Positions 1 through 5,898 of a stretch of 8,794 nucleotides of DNA are shown here, one piece after another. Source of the DNA: an uncultured Actinomycetes bacterium. Lineage in GTDB: Bacteria > Actinomycetota > Thermoleophilia > Solirubrobacterales > Thermoleophilaceae. Within the stretch, counting starts at the first letter, position 1. Each line of letters starts with the position of its first letter. The stretch spans positions 1 through 8,794 of the forward strand of contig CAMLNW010000107.1 in the NCBI GenBank assembly GCA_946481495.1, in the 5' to 3' direction. A program made the translations under genes and the position numbers. Below the pieces are notes generated by a model, which had not been told where the DNA came from, searched no databases, and saw nothing but the letters and a program-made list of their open reading frames with translations.

Positions 1-450
1 ACCGTCCAGTTCGAGGATCGATTGCACGGCGAGCGCTCCGACCGGGTCGACGACCTCGTCCTGCGACGACGCGACGGCGCGTACGCCTACAACCTGGCGG
101 TGATCGTTGACGACGCCGACCAGGAGATCGGCGAGGTCGTTCGCGGCGACGACCTGCTCGACACGACGCCGCGCCAGATCCTGCTCCAGCGGCTGCTCGG
201 ACTGCCCACCCCTTCCTACGCTCACGTGCCACTCGTCCTGGCGCCGAACGGCGAGCGGTTGGCCAAGCGCCACGGCGCGGTGACGCTCGCCGATCGCGCG
301 GCGCTCGGCGAGACCCCCGCCGATGCGCTCGCCTGGATGGCGACGACTCTTGGGCTCGCGACGGCGGGGGAGCGACCCGCCGCGGCCAGCCTCGTCCCCC
401 ATTTCGACGCCGCCGCCCTTCTCCGCGAGCCGACCGTCTTCGCCGGCTGA
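1..450 (+). CDS. gluQ: Glutamyl-Q tRNA(Asp) synthetase, 3' part (partial)
   Basis: The reading frame is open from base 1 to a TGA at 448-450, so the N-terminal half is missing. The visible ~149 residues match the C-terminal half of a class I glutamyl-tRNA synthetase-like catalytic core. They include an [21 protein letters not shown] stretch split around the conserved YNLA and VVRG blocks, then [19 protein letters not shown], and a KMSKS-equivalent loop reading [11 protein letters not shown]. The protein ends soon after this loop and lacks the large anticodon-binding domain of true GltX. That shortness is typical of GluQRS (YadB), which activates glutamate without tRNA and attaches it to queuosine-34 of tRNA(Asp) in the cytoplasm. 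The zinc-binding and HIGH-motif regions lie upstream and cannot be checked. The gene converges with the vapC-like gene across 65 bp with no obvious terminator. The alternative, a discriminating GluRS fragment, is less likely because of the C-terminal length. Confidence 0.85.
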   Translation, partial: TVQFEDRLHGERSDRVDDLVLRRRDGAYAYNLAVIVDDADQEIGEVVRGDDLLDTTPRQILLQRLLGLPTPSYAHVPLVLAPNGERLAKRHGAVTLADRAALGETPADALAWMATTLGLATAGERPAAASLVPHFDAAALLREPTVFAG

Positions 451-515
451 CCGGCTTCGACCGCCAGCCTTAGGCGACAGCGCGGCCGAAATCGCCCCAC
501 GTGGCGCGGCGCACC

Positions 516-947
516 TCACCCGACCAGCGGGTTGCGCGTGCGGAGCGCGGGGAAGCGGCCGAAGTCGTGGTCGGCGGTCCAGAGCTCGCTGACTCCGTGA
601 GCGACACAAGTCGCCGCGATGCGGGCATCGAAAACGAGCGGGCCGGCGGCGCGTCCGCTGGTCGCGAGCTCCTCGAGGACCGGCAGATAGTCGATCGGCT
701 CGGCGAGCGTGACGCAGCTGTCCGAGCTGGTGAGCCGCTCGACGAAATCGAACGCCTCGTCGAGCGTGGCCGGGCTGTGCGTCAGCCGCGTCACGACCGC
801 GACGAACTCGTGTACCACCGACCACGGCAGCCCCCACGGCGCACGGCCGTTGGCGAGCCGCTCGAGGCTCGCCTTGGCCGGCTCGTGCCAGTCGGGCATT
901 GTGCGCCGGTTCGCGTACACGAGGATGTTGGTATCGACGGCGATCAT
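516..947 (-). CDS. vapC: VapC-family PIN-domain ribonuclease toxin
   Basis: This 143-residue protein has the layout of a single PIN domain, the Mg-dependent RNase fold of VapC toxins, which usually cleave tRNA or rRNA. The acidic active-site residues are all visible: D5 in [10 protein letters not shown]47 in VVHEFV, D107 in VFDARIA, and D126/D128 in [10 protein letters not shown]. The length is normal for the family. The ATG start overlaps the stop of the upstream antitoxin gene by four bases (ATGA, 944-947), which is the usual translational coupling of antitoxin-toxin operons, so the start is secure. The pair is expected to be repressed by the VapB or VapBC complex. The RNA target cannot be read from sequence. 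The PIN family call is firm. Activity as a toxin is inferred from the family and the antitoxin neighbour. Confidence 0.92.
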   Translation of the reverse strand: MIAVDTNILVYANRRTMPDWHEPAKASLERLANGRAPWGLPWSVVHEFVAVVTRLTHSPATLDEAFDFVERLTSSDSCVTLAEPIDYLPVLEELATSGRAAGPLVFDARIAATCVAHGVSELWTADHDFGRFPALRTRNPLVG

Positions 948-1195
948 CGAGCGTCGAACAGCACGCGGCCGGCACGAGCGGCCCGCAACGCGGCCGCGAT
1001 CTCGGCCGGGTCATCGGGCCGAGTCGGGTCGCCGGTCGTCGGCAATACCAGCCGCTTGGGCGCGGCCGCCGCGCGCCGACGCAGGACGTCGCGCAATCCC
1101 TCCTCGACAAGTGCCCTCAAGGTCACCCCCTCCTTCCTGGCTTCGGCCTTCGCCTCGGATAGCAAAGCGTCGGCAATATCGATGGTTGTCTTCAT
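944..1195 (-). CDS. vapB: VapB-type ribbon-helix-helix antitoxin
   Basis: An 83-residue protein beginning [21 protein letters not shown] short beta strand (KTTIDI) followed by two predicted helices to about residue 42 is the ribbon-helix-helix DNA-binding pattern of many VapB antitoxins. The C-terminal tail is Pro/Asp-rich and ends in an [14 protein letters not shown] segment suited to wrapping the toxin. It sits directly upstream of the PIN toxin with an ATGA overlap, which strongly supports its role. The frame is open further upstream (another ATG at 1207 and one at 1270), but the RHH strand normally begins at residue 2, so 1195 is preferred. There is no clear Shine-Dalgarno, and the start lies inside a GGTACC-centred palindrome that could be the operator. 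Known family behaviour is to neutralise VapC and repress its own operon. Confidence 0.87.
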   Translation of the reverse strand: MKTTIDIADALLSEAKAEARKEGVTLRALVEEGLRDVLRRRAAAAPKRLVLPTTGDPTRPDDPAEIAAALRAARAGRVLFDAR

Positions 1196-1231
1196 ATGGG
1201 TACCCATACTAGCGCGGGTACCGGGCGTCAA
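1195..1231 (-). promoter_or_regulatory. Candidate vapBC operator/promoter
   Basis: Bases 1195-1208 form a perfect 14-bp palindrome (TATGGGTACCCATA) touching the vapB ATG. A second GGGTACC lies at 1216-1222, 18 bp from the first (1198-1204) and so on nearly the same face of the helix. On the minus strand, TTGACG (1231-1226) and TAGTAT (1211-1206) resemble -35 and -10 boxes but are only 14 bp apart, so the promoter assignment is weak. Paired palindromes at the start of a VapB RHH gene are typical of autoregulation sites. This is an inference from position and symmetry. Confidence 0.45.
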
Positions 1232-1300
1232 CAAGGCGGTCATGGACGTATAGGGACGAACAGGCCGCAACCTGCCTCCCCTTTTGTCCAGCTGTGAGGT

Positions 1301-1864
1301 CTAGAGCCCGGGATCGCTCGGCGGCTGCTGGATCGCAGCGCCGGGTTGGCCGTAGGTCGCCGTCTGGCGCGCCTGAGCCTCGGCGAACTCGCGCTGGGCG
1401 CGGTCGACCGACTGGACGACCTCGAGCGGGTCGGCAACACCCTCGAAGCGGAAGCCGTCGGCGTCCGTTCCGGCGGTGTCGAAGTCGACGGTGCCGACAC
1501 GCAGCATCCGCTCGATCACCGACTGCTCGGTGTTGACGTTCTGGACGCGCTCGAGTCGCGCCTCCTGCGTCTTGCGGGCGATGATGCCGCGCTTGATGTG
1601 CAGGCGGCGGTTGGTGATCGTGTAGGTCGTCGCCATCCGCCAGACGTAGCCGCCGACGATGACGAGCGCGATCAGCACGATCCCGACCAGGACGAGCATC
1701 GACGTATCGGCGCCGTCGCCGGCGACGCTGGCGATGCCCGCGTAGGCGGCGAGCAGGACCACCGCCCCGAGCAGGCCCTTGAGATAGAAGGCGAGCGTCG
1801 CGCGCCAGGAGGGATGTCCCTCGAAGACCGCGTTCTCACCGGACGCCAGCTGCAGGGAGGCCAT
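1301..1864 (-). CDS. Membrane-anchored bacterial PH-domain (bPH2/YdbS-like) protein
   Basis: A 187-residue protein. An amphipathic N-terminus with ENAVFEGHPSWR, a common opening of bPH2 proteins, is followed by two hydrophobic segments (about residues 25-47 and 55-75) predicted to form a membrane hairpin. The bPH2 (formerly DUF304) domain then spans about 78-155. Its characteristic block is TYTITNRRLHIKRGIIARKTQEARLERVQNVNTEQ split around R98, with VGTVDFDTAG further on. A Gln/Pro-rich disordered tail ends the protein. Such proteins sit at the inner face of the membrane. Their function is mostly unknown, although multi-copy relatives have been linked to membrane-active bacteriocin tolerance or membrane organisation. 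Unlike the ydbS-ydbT arrangement, no second PH protein gene lies beside it. The ATG at 1864 has no Shine-Dalgarno but has TAGGCT six bases upstream. Confidence 0.85.
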   Translation of the reverse strand: MASLQLASGENAVFEGHPSWRATLAFYLKGLLGAVVLLAAYAGIASVAGDGADTSMLVLVGIVLIALVIVGGYVWRMATTYTITNRRLHIKRGIIARKTQEARLERVQNVNTEQSVIERMLRVGTVDFDTAGTDADGFRFEGVADPLEVVQSVDRAQREFAEAQARQTATYGQPGAAIQQPPSDPGL

Positions 1865-1870
1865 CTTTGG

Positions 1871-1876
1871 AGCCTA
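1871..1876 (-). promoter_or_regulatory. Candidate -10 box for a leaderless bPH transcript
   Basis: On the minus strand TAGGCT is followed by exactly six bases (CCAAAG) and then the ATG of the PH-domain gene. A TAnnnT box at this distance is the usual actinobacterial signature of a transcript that starts on its start codon. No convincing -35 is visible, and the upstream sequence is the cold-shock gene's terminator. Confidence 0.4.
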
Positions 1877-1899
1877 GCTCAGCCAGACCCCGGAAAGAG

Positions 1900-1927
1900 A
1901 AAGGGCCCCGCCGAAGCGGGGCCCTTT
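1900..1927 (-). terminator. Intrinsic terminator of the cold-shock gene
   Basis: A perfect 12-bp stem (1900-1911 with 1916-1927) encloses a four-base loop. Read on the minus strand, the loop is TTCG closed by C-G, the very stable C(UUCG)G tetraloop. The stem's closing bases give GGGCCCTTT, followed by CTCTTTCC, a pyrimidine-rich if imperfect U-tract. It lies 25 bp after the cold-shock stop codon and before the PH-domain gene. This makes it the csp terminator and separates the two genes transcriptionally. Read on the plus strand, the 3' side also has only TTT, so any bidirectional activity would be weak. Confidence 0.85.
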
Positions 1928-1952
1928 GCGAAGCCTTGGCGTAGTGCCGAAG

Positions 1953-2156
1953 CTAGGCCTGAATGACGTTGACCGCCTTCGGGCCCTTGTCGCCCTGCTC
2001 TGCGTCGTATGTCACGCGGGCTCCCTCGGTGAGCGACTTGAAGCCGTCACCGCTGATGCCGCTGTGGTGCACGAAGAGATCCTTACCACCGTCGTCGGGG
2101 GTAATGAAGCCGAAGCCCTTCTCGTCGCTGAACCACTTCACGGTTCCGCCTGGCAT
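1953..2156 (-). CDS. csp: Cold-shock domain protein (CspA family)
   Basis: A 67-residue single cold-shock domain protein starting [21 protein letters not shown]1 (KGFGFI, residues 13-18) and RNP2 (LFVHH, 27-31) are both intact, and the conserved W8, F15, F17, F28 and H30 that stack on nucleic-acid bases are present. The size and the ending ([10 protein letters not shown]) are standard for actinobacterial Csp proteins. They bind single-stranded RNA/DNA in the cytoplasm and act as RNA chaperones or antiterminators. The frame is open upstream to 2216, but the start at 2156 is fixed by a strong GGAGG Shine-Dalgarno and by family alignment. The gene is monocistronic, with its own terminator. It is divergent from the exonuclease gene. 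The sequence alone does not show whether it is cold-induced or constitutive. Confidence 0.97.
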   Translation of the reverse strand: MPGGTVKWFSDEKGFGFITPDDGGKDLFVHHSGISGDGFKSLTEGARVTYDAEQGDKGPKAVNVIQA

Positions 2157-2282
2157 GGAATTCCTCCACGGTCTTTCTGTGTGTGCTGCATACACGCGGA
2201 GGATGCTGATGAGCAACGACTGCGAGCGCTGGCACTACTTTCGCCGGACTTTCCGGCCTTACGACCCGTCAAGCTAGCACCG
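2157..2282. promoter_or_regulatory. Divergent csp / exonuclease intergenic region
   Basis: These 126 bp hold the upstream signals of both the cold-shock gene (leftward) and the exonuclease gene (rightward). A 15-bp inverted repeat lies at 2243-2257 (GCCGGA, 3-nt gap, TCCGGC). On the minus strand TTGACG at 2272-2267 resembles a -35 box, but no good -10 sits 16-18 bp downstream. If csp transcription begins near there, the csp mRNA would have a leader of up to about 100 nt containing the small hairpin. The exonuclease start has no Shine-Dalgarno and no clear -10. Promoter positions are unresolved. Confidence 0.4.
2163..2167 (-). promoter_or_regulatory. Strong Shine-Dalgarno of csp
   Basis: GGAGG on the minus strand lies six bases before the csp ATG. 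It decides the start against in-frame upstream extension. It is also the only canonical ribosome-binding site among the complete genes of this window, so csp is translated differently from its neighbours. Confidence 0.9.
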
Positions 2283-3131
2283 ATGGCCAACCCATTGCTA
2301 CTCGTGGACGCTCCCTATCTCCTCTACCGGGCGTTCTTCGGACTGCCCGACAAGATCAAGGGCGCCGACGGCCGCCCCGTCAACGCGCTGCTCGGCAGCG
2401 TCAACTCGATCCTCGCCCAGGCCGACGAGCGCGGCGCGCGGGCCGTCGTCTGCTGCTTCGGGCCCGACGCCGCGACCTACCGCGTCGAGCTCTACCCCGG
2501 CTACCACGCCCACCGCCCGCCGATGCCCGACGACCTCGCTCACCAGTGGAAGCAGGCGCCGGATCTCTACGCGGCGCTCGGCTGGCAGATCGCCGACACC
2601 GACGAGCTCGAGGCCGACGACTTGCTCGGCGCCCACGCGCGCGTGGAGGAAACGGCGGGCGGCGAGGCGCTGATCCTGACCGGCGACCGCGACCTCTTCC
2701 AGTGCGCGACCGACGCGACGCGCGTGCTGCTGCTCGGCGGTCGCGGCAAGAAGGGGCCGGAAGAGATCGGGCCGCCCGAGGTCCGCGAGCGCTACGGCGT
2801 CGAGCCGGAGCAGGTGCCCGACTTCATCGCGCTGCGCGGCGACCCGTCCGACGGACTGCCGGGCGCCAAGGGGATCGGCGAGAAGCGCGCGGCGGACATC
2901 CTGCGCCGCCATGGGACGCTCGAGGCCGCACTGGCCGAAGCCGAGCAGGACGGCCCCGACGCCAACTCGCTCTGCCGCCAAGCCGACGAGCTGCGCGCCT
3001 TCCGCGAGATCGCCGCCCTACGGCCGATCGACGTCGAGCGTCCCGCGGACACGCCGACCGACCGCGCCGGTGGCGCCACCGCCGCACGGGCGCTCGGCAT
3101 GAACCGCCTCGCGGATCGTTTGGACGGTTGA
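2283..3131 (+). CDS. Stand-alone 5'-3' exonuclease (FEN / PolA N-terminal-like)
   Basis: A 282-residue protein equivalent to the 5' nuclease domain of DNA polymerase I without the polymerase. Such enzymes cut 5' flaps or RNA primers, and the expected role is DNA repair or primer removal in the cytoplasm. Visible motifs are LLLVDAPYLLYRAFFG with metal ligand D9, the arch/helical region TYRVELYPGYHAHRPPMP (67-81), EADD (110-113), LTGDRDLFQ with D135 and D137, and ALRGDPSD with D187 and D190. The helix-3-turn-helix DNA-binding motif GLPGAKGIGEKRAADIL follows (191-207). At the position where Taq and E. coli Pol I have an Asp in VxFD, this protein reads CCFG (G60), so one usual metal ligand is absent. 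The frame continues upstream to 1926, but that part only overlaps csp antisense. MANPLLLVDA matches the family N-terminus, so 2283 is chosen. No Shine-Dalgarno is seen. Confidence 0.93.
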   Translation: MANPLLLVDAPYLLYRAFFGLPDKIKGADGRPVNALLGSVNSILAQADERGARAVVCCFGPDAATYRVELYPGYHAHRPPMPDDLAHQWKQAPDLYAALGWQIADTDELEADDLLGAHARVEETAGGEALILTGDRDLFQCATDATRVLLLGGRGKKGPEEIGPPEVRERYGVEPEQVPDFIALRGDPSDGLPGAKGIGEKRAADILRRHGTLEAALAEAEQDGPDANSLCRQADELRAFREIAALRPIDVERPADTPTDRAGGATAARALGMNRLADRLDG

Positions 3132-3151
3132 CCACACCCTGGTGTGGTCAA
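3128..3151. terminator. 24-bp palindrome between convergent genes (probable bidirectional terminator)
   Basis: Bases 3128-3138 (TTGACCACACC) are perfectly complementary to 3141-3151, with only CT between them. The exonuclease TGA (3129-3131) lies in the left arm. As RNA it would form a 9-10-bp stem with a 4-6-nt loop in either direction. It sits at the junction of the convergent exonuclease and acetoacetyl-CoA synthetase genes, which suits a shared terminator, but neither side has a U-tract. A protein-binding palindrome is the alternative. Confidence 0.5.
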
Positions 3152-3169
3152 TGTTCCGAACTGTTGTGG

Positions 3170-5173
3170 CTAGCGGGCCAGCGCGACGAACCAGTCGAGC
3201 GCGGCGGGGTTCTGCAGCGAGTCGCGTGAGGCGGCCTGCTCGGGCGGGGTGCCCATCAGGATTCGCTTGACCGGCACCTCGAGCACCTTGCCGGAGAGCG
3301 TGCGCGGGATCTCCGAGATCGCGTAGACGTCGTTGGGCACGTGGCGCGGCGAGCACTCGGCGCGCACATGGCGGGCGATCTCGCGCTTCAGGTCGTCGTC
3401 GAGCGCGGCGCCGTCGCGCAGCACGACGAACAGCGGCATCCAGCTGTCCTCCTCGCCGACACCGGCGGCGCGAGCGGCCGCCGACTGGCTCGCCGGCACG
3501 TCGACGACGAGCGCGTCGACGATCGCATCGACCTCGAGCACGGCGCGGTAGATCTCGCTCGTGCCCATCCGGATGCCGCCGCGGTTGATCGTCGAGTCGG
3601 AGCGGCCGTAGATGATCGCCGTGCCGCGATCGGTGACCTCGATCCAGTCGCCGTGGCGCCAGACGCCCGGATACATCGCGTAGTAACTGTCGTGCAGGCG
3701 CTCGCCGTCGGGGTCGTTCCAGAAGAAGATCGGCATCGACGGCATCGGCTGGGTGAGCACCAGCTCGCCGACCTCGCCGACGACGGCGGCGCCGTCCTCG
3801 TCGAAGGAGTGCAGGTCGGCCCCGAGCGAGCGCGCCTGGAGCTCGCCGAGATGGACCGGCAGCAACACGCAGCCGCCGACGAACGCGGTGCAGACGTCGG
3901 TTCCGCCTGAGGTCGAGAACAGCCAGGTGTCCTCGCCGACGTGGTCGTAGACCCACTGGAAGCCCTCCGGCGACAGCGGCGAGCCGGTCGAGCCGACGCT
4001 GCGCAGCGCGCTCAGGTCGCGGCCGGCGCCAGGCTCGACGCCGTCCTTCATGCACGACGCGATGTAGGCCGCCGAGGTGCCGAAGCAGGTGACGCCGGCA
4101 TCGGCCGCGAGGTCCCACAGCACGCCGAGGTCGGGATGGCCGGGGCTGCCGTCGTAGAGGACGATCGAGGCCGGCGTCAGCAGCACCCCCGCGAGGAAGT
4201 TCCACATCATCCAGCCGGTCGTCGAGAACCAGAAGACGCGGTCGCCGGGGCGCGCGTCGAGGTGCAGGTTCAGCTTCTTGAGGTGCTCGAGCAGGATCCC
4301 GCCTTGGCTGTGGACGATCGCCTTCGGCAGCCCGGTCGTGCCCGACGAGTAGAGGACCCAGAGCGGATGGTCGAACGGCAGCTGCTCGAACTCGAGCGGG
4401 ACACCGTCGCCGCGTGCGAGCAGGTCGGCGAACGCGATCCCCTTGTCGAGTCGGCCGGCGTCGGCCGCGCCTTCGAGATACGGCAGCAGCACCGTGTGCT
4501 CGAGCGACGGGATCGCACGCTCGAGTGCCGCGGCGGTGTCCATTCGGTCGAAGTCGCGGCCGTTGTAGCGGTAGCCGTCGACGGTGAGCAGGACCTTCGG
4601 CTCGATCTGGGCGAAGCGGTCGACGACCGACGACACGCCAAAGTCCGGCGAGCAGCTCGACCAGATCGCCCCGATCGACGCGCAGGCGAAGAACGCGGCC
4701 ATCGCCTCGGGGATGTTCGGCAGGTAGGCGACGACGCGGTCGCCAGGCCCGACGCCCAGGTCGCGCAGACCACCGGTGATCCGCGCGGTCAGCGTGCGCA
4801 GATCGCCCCAGGTCAGCTCCGAGAGCTGGCGCAGCTCGGAGGCATGGCGGATCGCCACCTCGTCGTCGTCGCGGTCGCGGAAGATGTGTTCGACATAGGA
4901 GAGCCGGGCGCCGGGGAACCAATCCGCGCCGGGCATTGCGCGACTGCCGAGCACCGAGTCGTAGGGCTCCGATGCATGGACCTCGAAGTAGTCCCAGATC
5001 GACGCCCAGAAGTCCTCGATCTCGTCGACCGACCACTTCCACAGCTCGTCGTAGGTCTCGACCGCCACGTCGCGCTCACCGCGCAGCCACTCCATGTAGC
5101 CGGTTAAAGCGGACCCCTGCTTCAGCTCTTCGGTCGGCTGCCAGAGGATCGGTGGGGTGCTCGCGGCGCTCAT
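3170..5173 (-). CDS. aacS: Acetoacetyl-CoA synthetase (acetoacetate-CoA ligase)
   Basis: A 667-residue adenylate-forming enzyme close to the usual ~650 residues of AacS (EC 6.2.1.16), which makes acetoacetyl-CoA from acetoacetate, ATP and CoA in the cytosol. The N-terminal ACAS-type cap (LWQPTEELKQGSALTGYMEWL, then SVDEIEDFWASIWDYF) is present. It is followed by the P-loop YSSGTTGLPK (275-284), the AacS-like STTGWMMWNFLAG (317-329), SGGTD (422-426), HGDW (507-510), YGRSDSTINRGGIRMGTSE (522-540) and the C-terminal RTLSGKVLEVPVK with the catalytic lysine K629. All core residues are intact. The gene starts 11 bp after the TetR gene stop and lacks a strong Shine-Dalgarno (only AGGG nine bases upstream), so it is probably co-transcribed with tetR. 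The divergent acyl-CoA dehydrogenase suggests a role in using ketone bodies or products of fatty or amino acid breakdown. A related short-chain acyl-CoA ligase specificity cannot be excluded. Confidence 0.93.
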   Translation of the reverse strand: MSAASTPPILWQPTEELKQGSALTGYMEWLRGERDVAVETYDELWKWSVDEIEDFWASIWDYFEVHASEPYDSVLGSRAMPGADWFPGARLSYVEHIFRDRDDDEVAIRHASELRQLSELTWGDLRTLTARITGGLRDLGVGPGDRVVAYLPNIPEAMAAFFACASIGAIWSSCSPDFGVSSVVDRFAQIEPKVLLTVDGYRYNGRDFDRMDTAAALERAIPSLEHTVLLPYLEGAADAGRLDKGIAFADLLARGDGVPLEFEQLPFDHPLWVLYSSGTTGLPKAIVHSQGGILLEHLKKLNLHLDARPGDRVFWFSTTGWMMWNFLAGVLLTPASIVLYDGSPGHPDLGVLWDLAADAGVTCFGTSAAYIASCMKDGVEPGAGRDLSALRSVGSTGSPLSPEGFQWVYDHVGEDTWLFSTSGGTDVCTAFVGGCVLLPVHLGELQARSLGADLHSFDEDGAAVVGEVGELVLTQPMPSMPIFFWNDPDGERLHDSYYAMYPGVWRHGDWIEVTDRGTAIIYGRSDSTINRGGIRMGTSEIYRAVLEVDAIVDALVVDVPASQSAAARAAGVGEEDSWMPLFVVLRDGAALDDDLKREIARHVRAECSPRHVPNDVYAISEIPRTLSGKVLEVPVKRILMGTPPEQAASRDSLQNPAALDWFVALAR

Positions 5174-5184
5174 GGCCGCAGACC

Positions 5185-5823
5185 CTAATGACCGGGAAGC
5201 GCAGCGACCGCGACACGCGCCAGCTCGGGCGCCAGCGTCTCAGGCGTCCAGCCGTGCTCACCGCTCAGCAGGGCGCGGGCGCCCGCCTCGCTGATGCCGA
5301 TCAGCAGCTCGGCGAACAGCCGCGCTCCTGGCTCGTCTAGCTGGCCGGTGGGATCTAGCCACTGGCGAGCAACAACCATCGCGTCGGCAACCTGGCGCTC
5401 CCTGCCCGCTCTGATCCGGCGCGCGACGGCGGCGCTCATGCCGCCCTCGCCGTGGAGGATCGTGCGGTAGGCGCGTGGCGAGGCGGCAACCGCGCGCAGG
5501 AAGGCGGCGAAGCCCTCGACCAGCGCCGCCTCGGCGCCCTCCGGCGCGGAGGTCGGCAGCGAGTCGCGGATCTCGGCGGTGACGCGCGCCTCCTCGCGCT
5601 GGAAGAGGGCCTTGAACAGCTCCTCCTTGCTGGCGAAGCAGTCGTATACGACCGGCTTCGAGACGCCTGCGGCGTGGGCGATCGCTGCCATCGACGCACC
5701 CTCGTAGCCGCGCTCGAGGAAGACGTCCATCGCCGCGTCGAGGACCAGTGGCCGGCGTCGCTCGGGACCGAGGTGCGCCGCTCGAGGCCGCTCGGCCGCG
5801 GGGACGCTGGAAGCGGAGCTCAC
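5185..5823 (-). CDS. TetR-family transcriptional regulator
   Basis: A 212-residue protein with an N-terminal TetR DNA-binding domain (about residues 22-70). It reads LVLDAAMDVFLERGYEGASMAAIAHAAGVSKPVVYDCF in sections, with the helix-turn-helix at about 44-62 and the usual ASKEELFKALF after it. The remainder is the all-helical ligand-binding and dimerisation part, which is not informative about ligand. The chosen start is GTG at 5823. An ATG eight bases upstream is out of frame and meets a stop after three codons. There is no proper Shine-Dalgarno: GGAG lies only two bases from the GTG. Instead TAACAT lies six bases upstream. The gene precedes aacS by 11 bp and is divergent from the acyl-CoA dehydrogenase, with paired repeats in the gap. 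It therefore probably represses both directions and responds to an acyl-CoA or acid, which is inference. Confidence 0.93.
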   Translation of the reverse strand: MSSASSVPAAERPRAAHLGPERRRPLVLDAAMDVFLERGYEGASMAAIAHAAGVSKPVVYDCFASKEELFKALFQREEARVTAEIRDSLPTSAPEGAEAALVEGFAAFLRAVAASPRAYRTILHGEGGMSAAVARRIRAGRERQVADAMVVARQWLDPTGQLDEPGARLFAELLIGISEAGARALLSGEHGWTPETLAPELARVAVAALPGH

Positions 5824-5898
5824 GGCTCCATGTTACGCGTTCGCGAAGCTTATTCCTACCGCCGTTAGGATATTCCTACTCCTGGTAGCATTTGACCG
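5824..5898. promoter_or_regulatory. Divergent tetR / acyl-CoA dehydrogenase promoter region with paired operator candidates
   Basis: The sequence TATTCCTAC occurs at 5851-5859 and again at 5871-5879, exactly 20 bp apart or about two helical turns. Each copy opens an inverted repeat. Site 1 (5854-5870, TCCTACCGCCGTTAGGA) is a 17-bp palindrome with one mismatched pair. Site 2 (5874-5890) is a weaker version, with CTAC...GTAG arms. Candidate -10 boxes are TAACAT (5835-5830, minus), six bases before the tetR GTG, and TAGCAT (5886-5891, plus), seven bases before the dehydrogenase ATG. Site 2 overlaps the plus-strand box, so a bound dimer would block the dehydrogenase promoter directly. Binding by the neighbouring TetR protein is inferred from arrangement and symmetry. 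Confidence 0.65.

Noticed and set aside
501..1253. 250-codon plus-strand frame opposite vapBC
   Set aside because: The minus strand holds two overlapping genes with clear RHH and PIN motifs. The plus-strand frame has no recognisable features.
516..1864. Idea of a larger defence island around vapBC and the PH-domain protein
   Set aside because: The flanking genes are housekeeping (gluQ, csp) and no nuclease, helicase, methylase or effector partner is present. A single TA pair does not support a defence system.
1926..2282. N-terminal extension of the exonuclease frame
   Set aside because: The extension is antisense to csp and to the csp leader and has no family similarity. The conserved nuclease N-terminus begins at 2283.
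3018..5042. Very long minus-strand frame (674 codons) offset from aacS
   Set aside because: It is almost entirely Arg/Pro/Ala/Gly repeats, typical of a frame-shifted reading of a high-GC gene, and it overlaps the true aacS frame throughout.
3941..5107. Long open frame (388 codons) on the plus strand opposite aacS
   Set aside because: The minus-strand frame encodes a complete acetoacetyl-CoA synthetase with every motif. The plus-strand translation is Arg/Val/Asp-rich, lacks motifs, and is open only because of GC-biased codon use.
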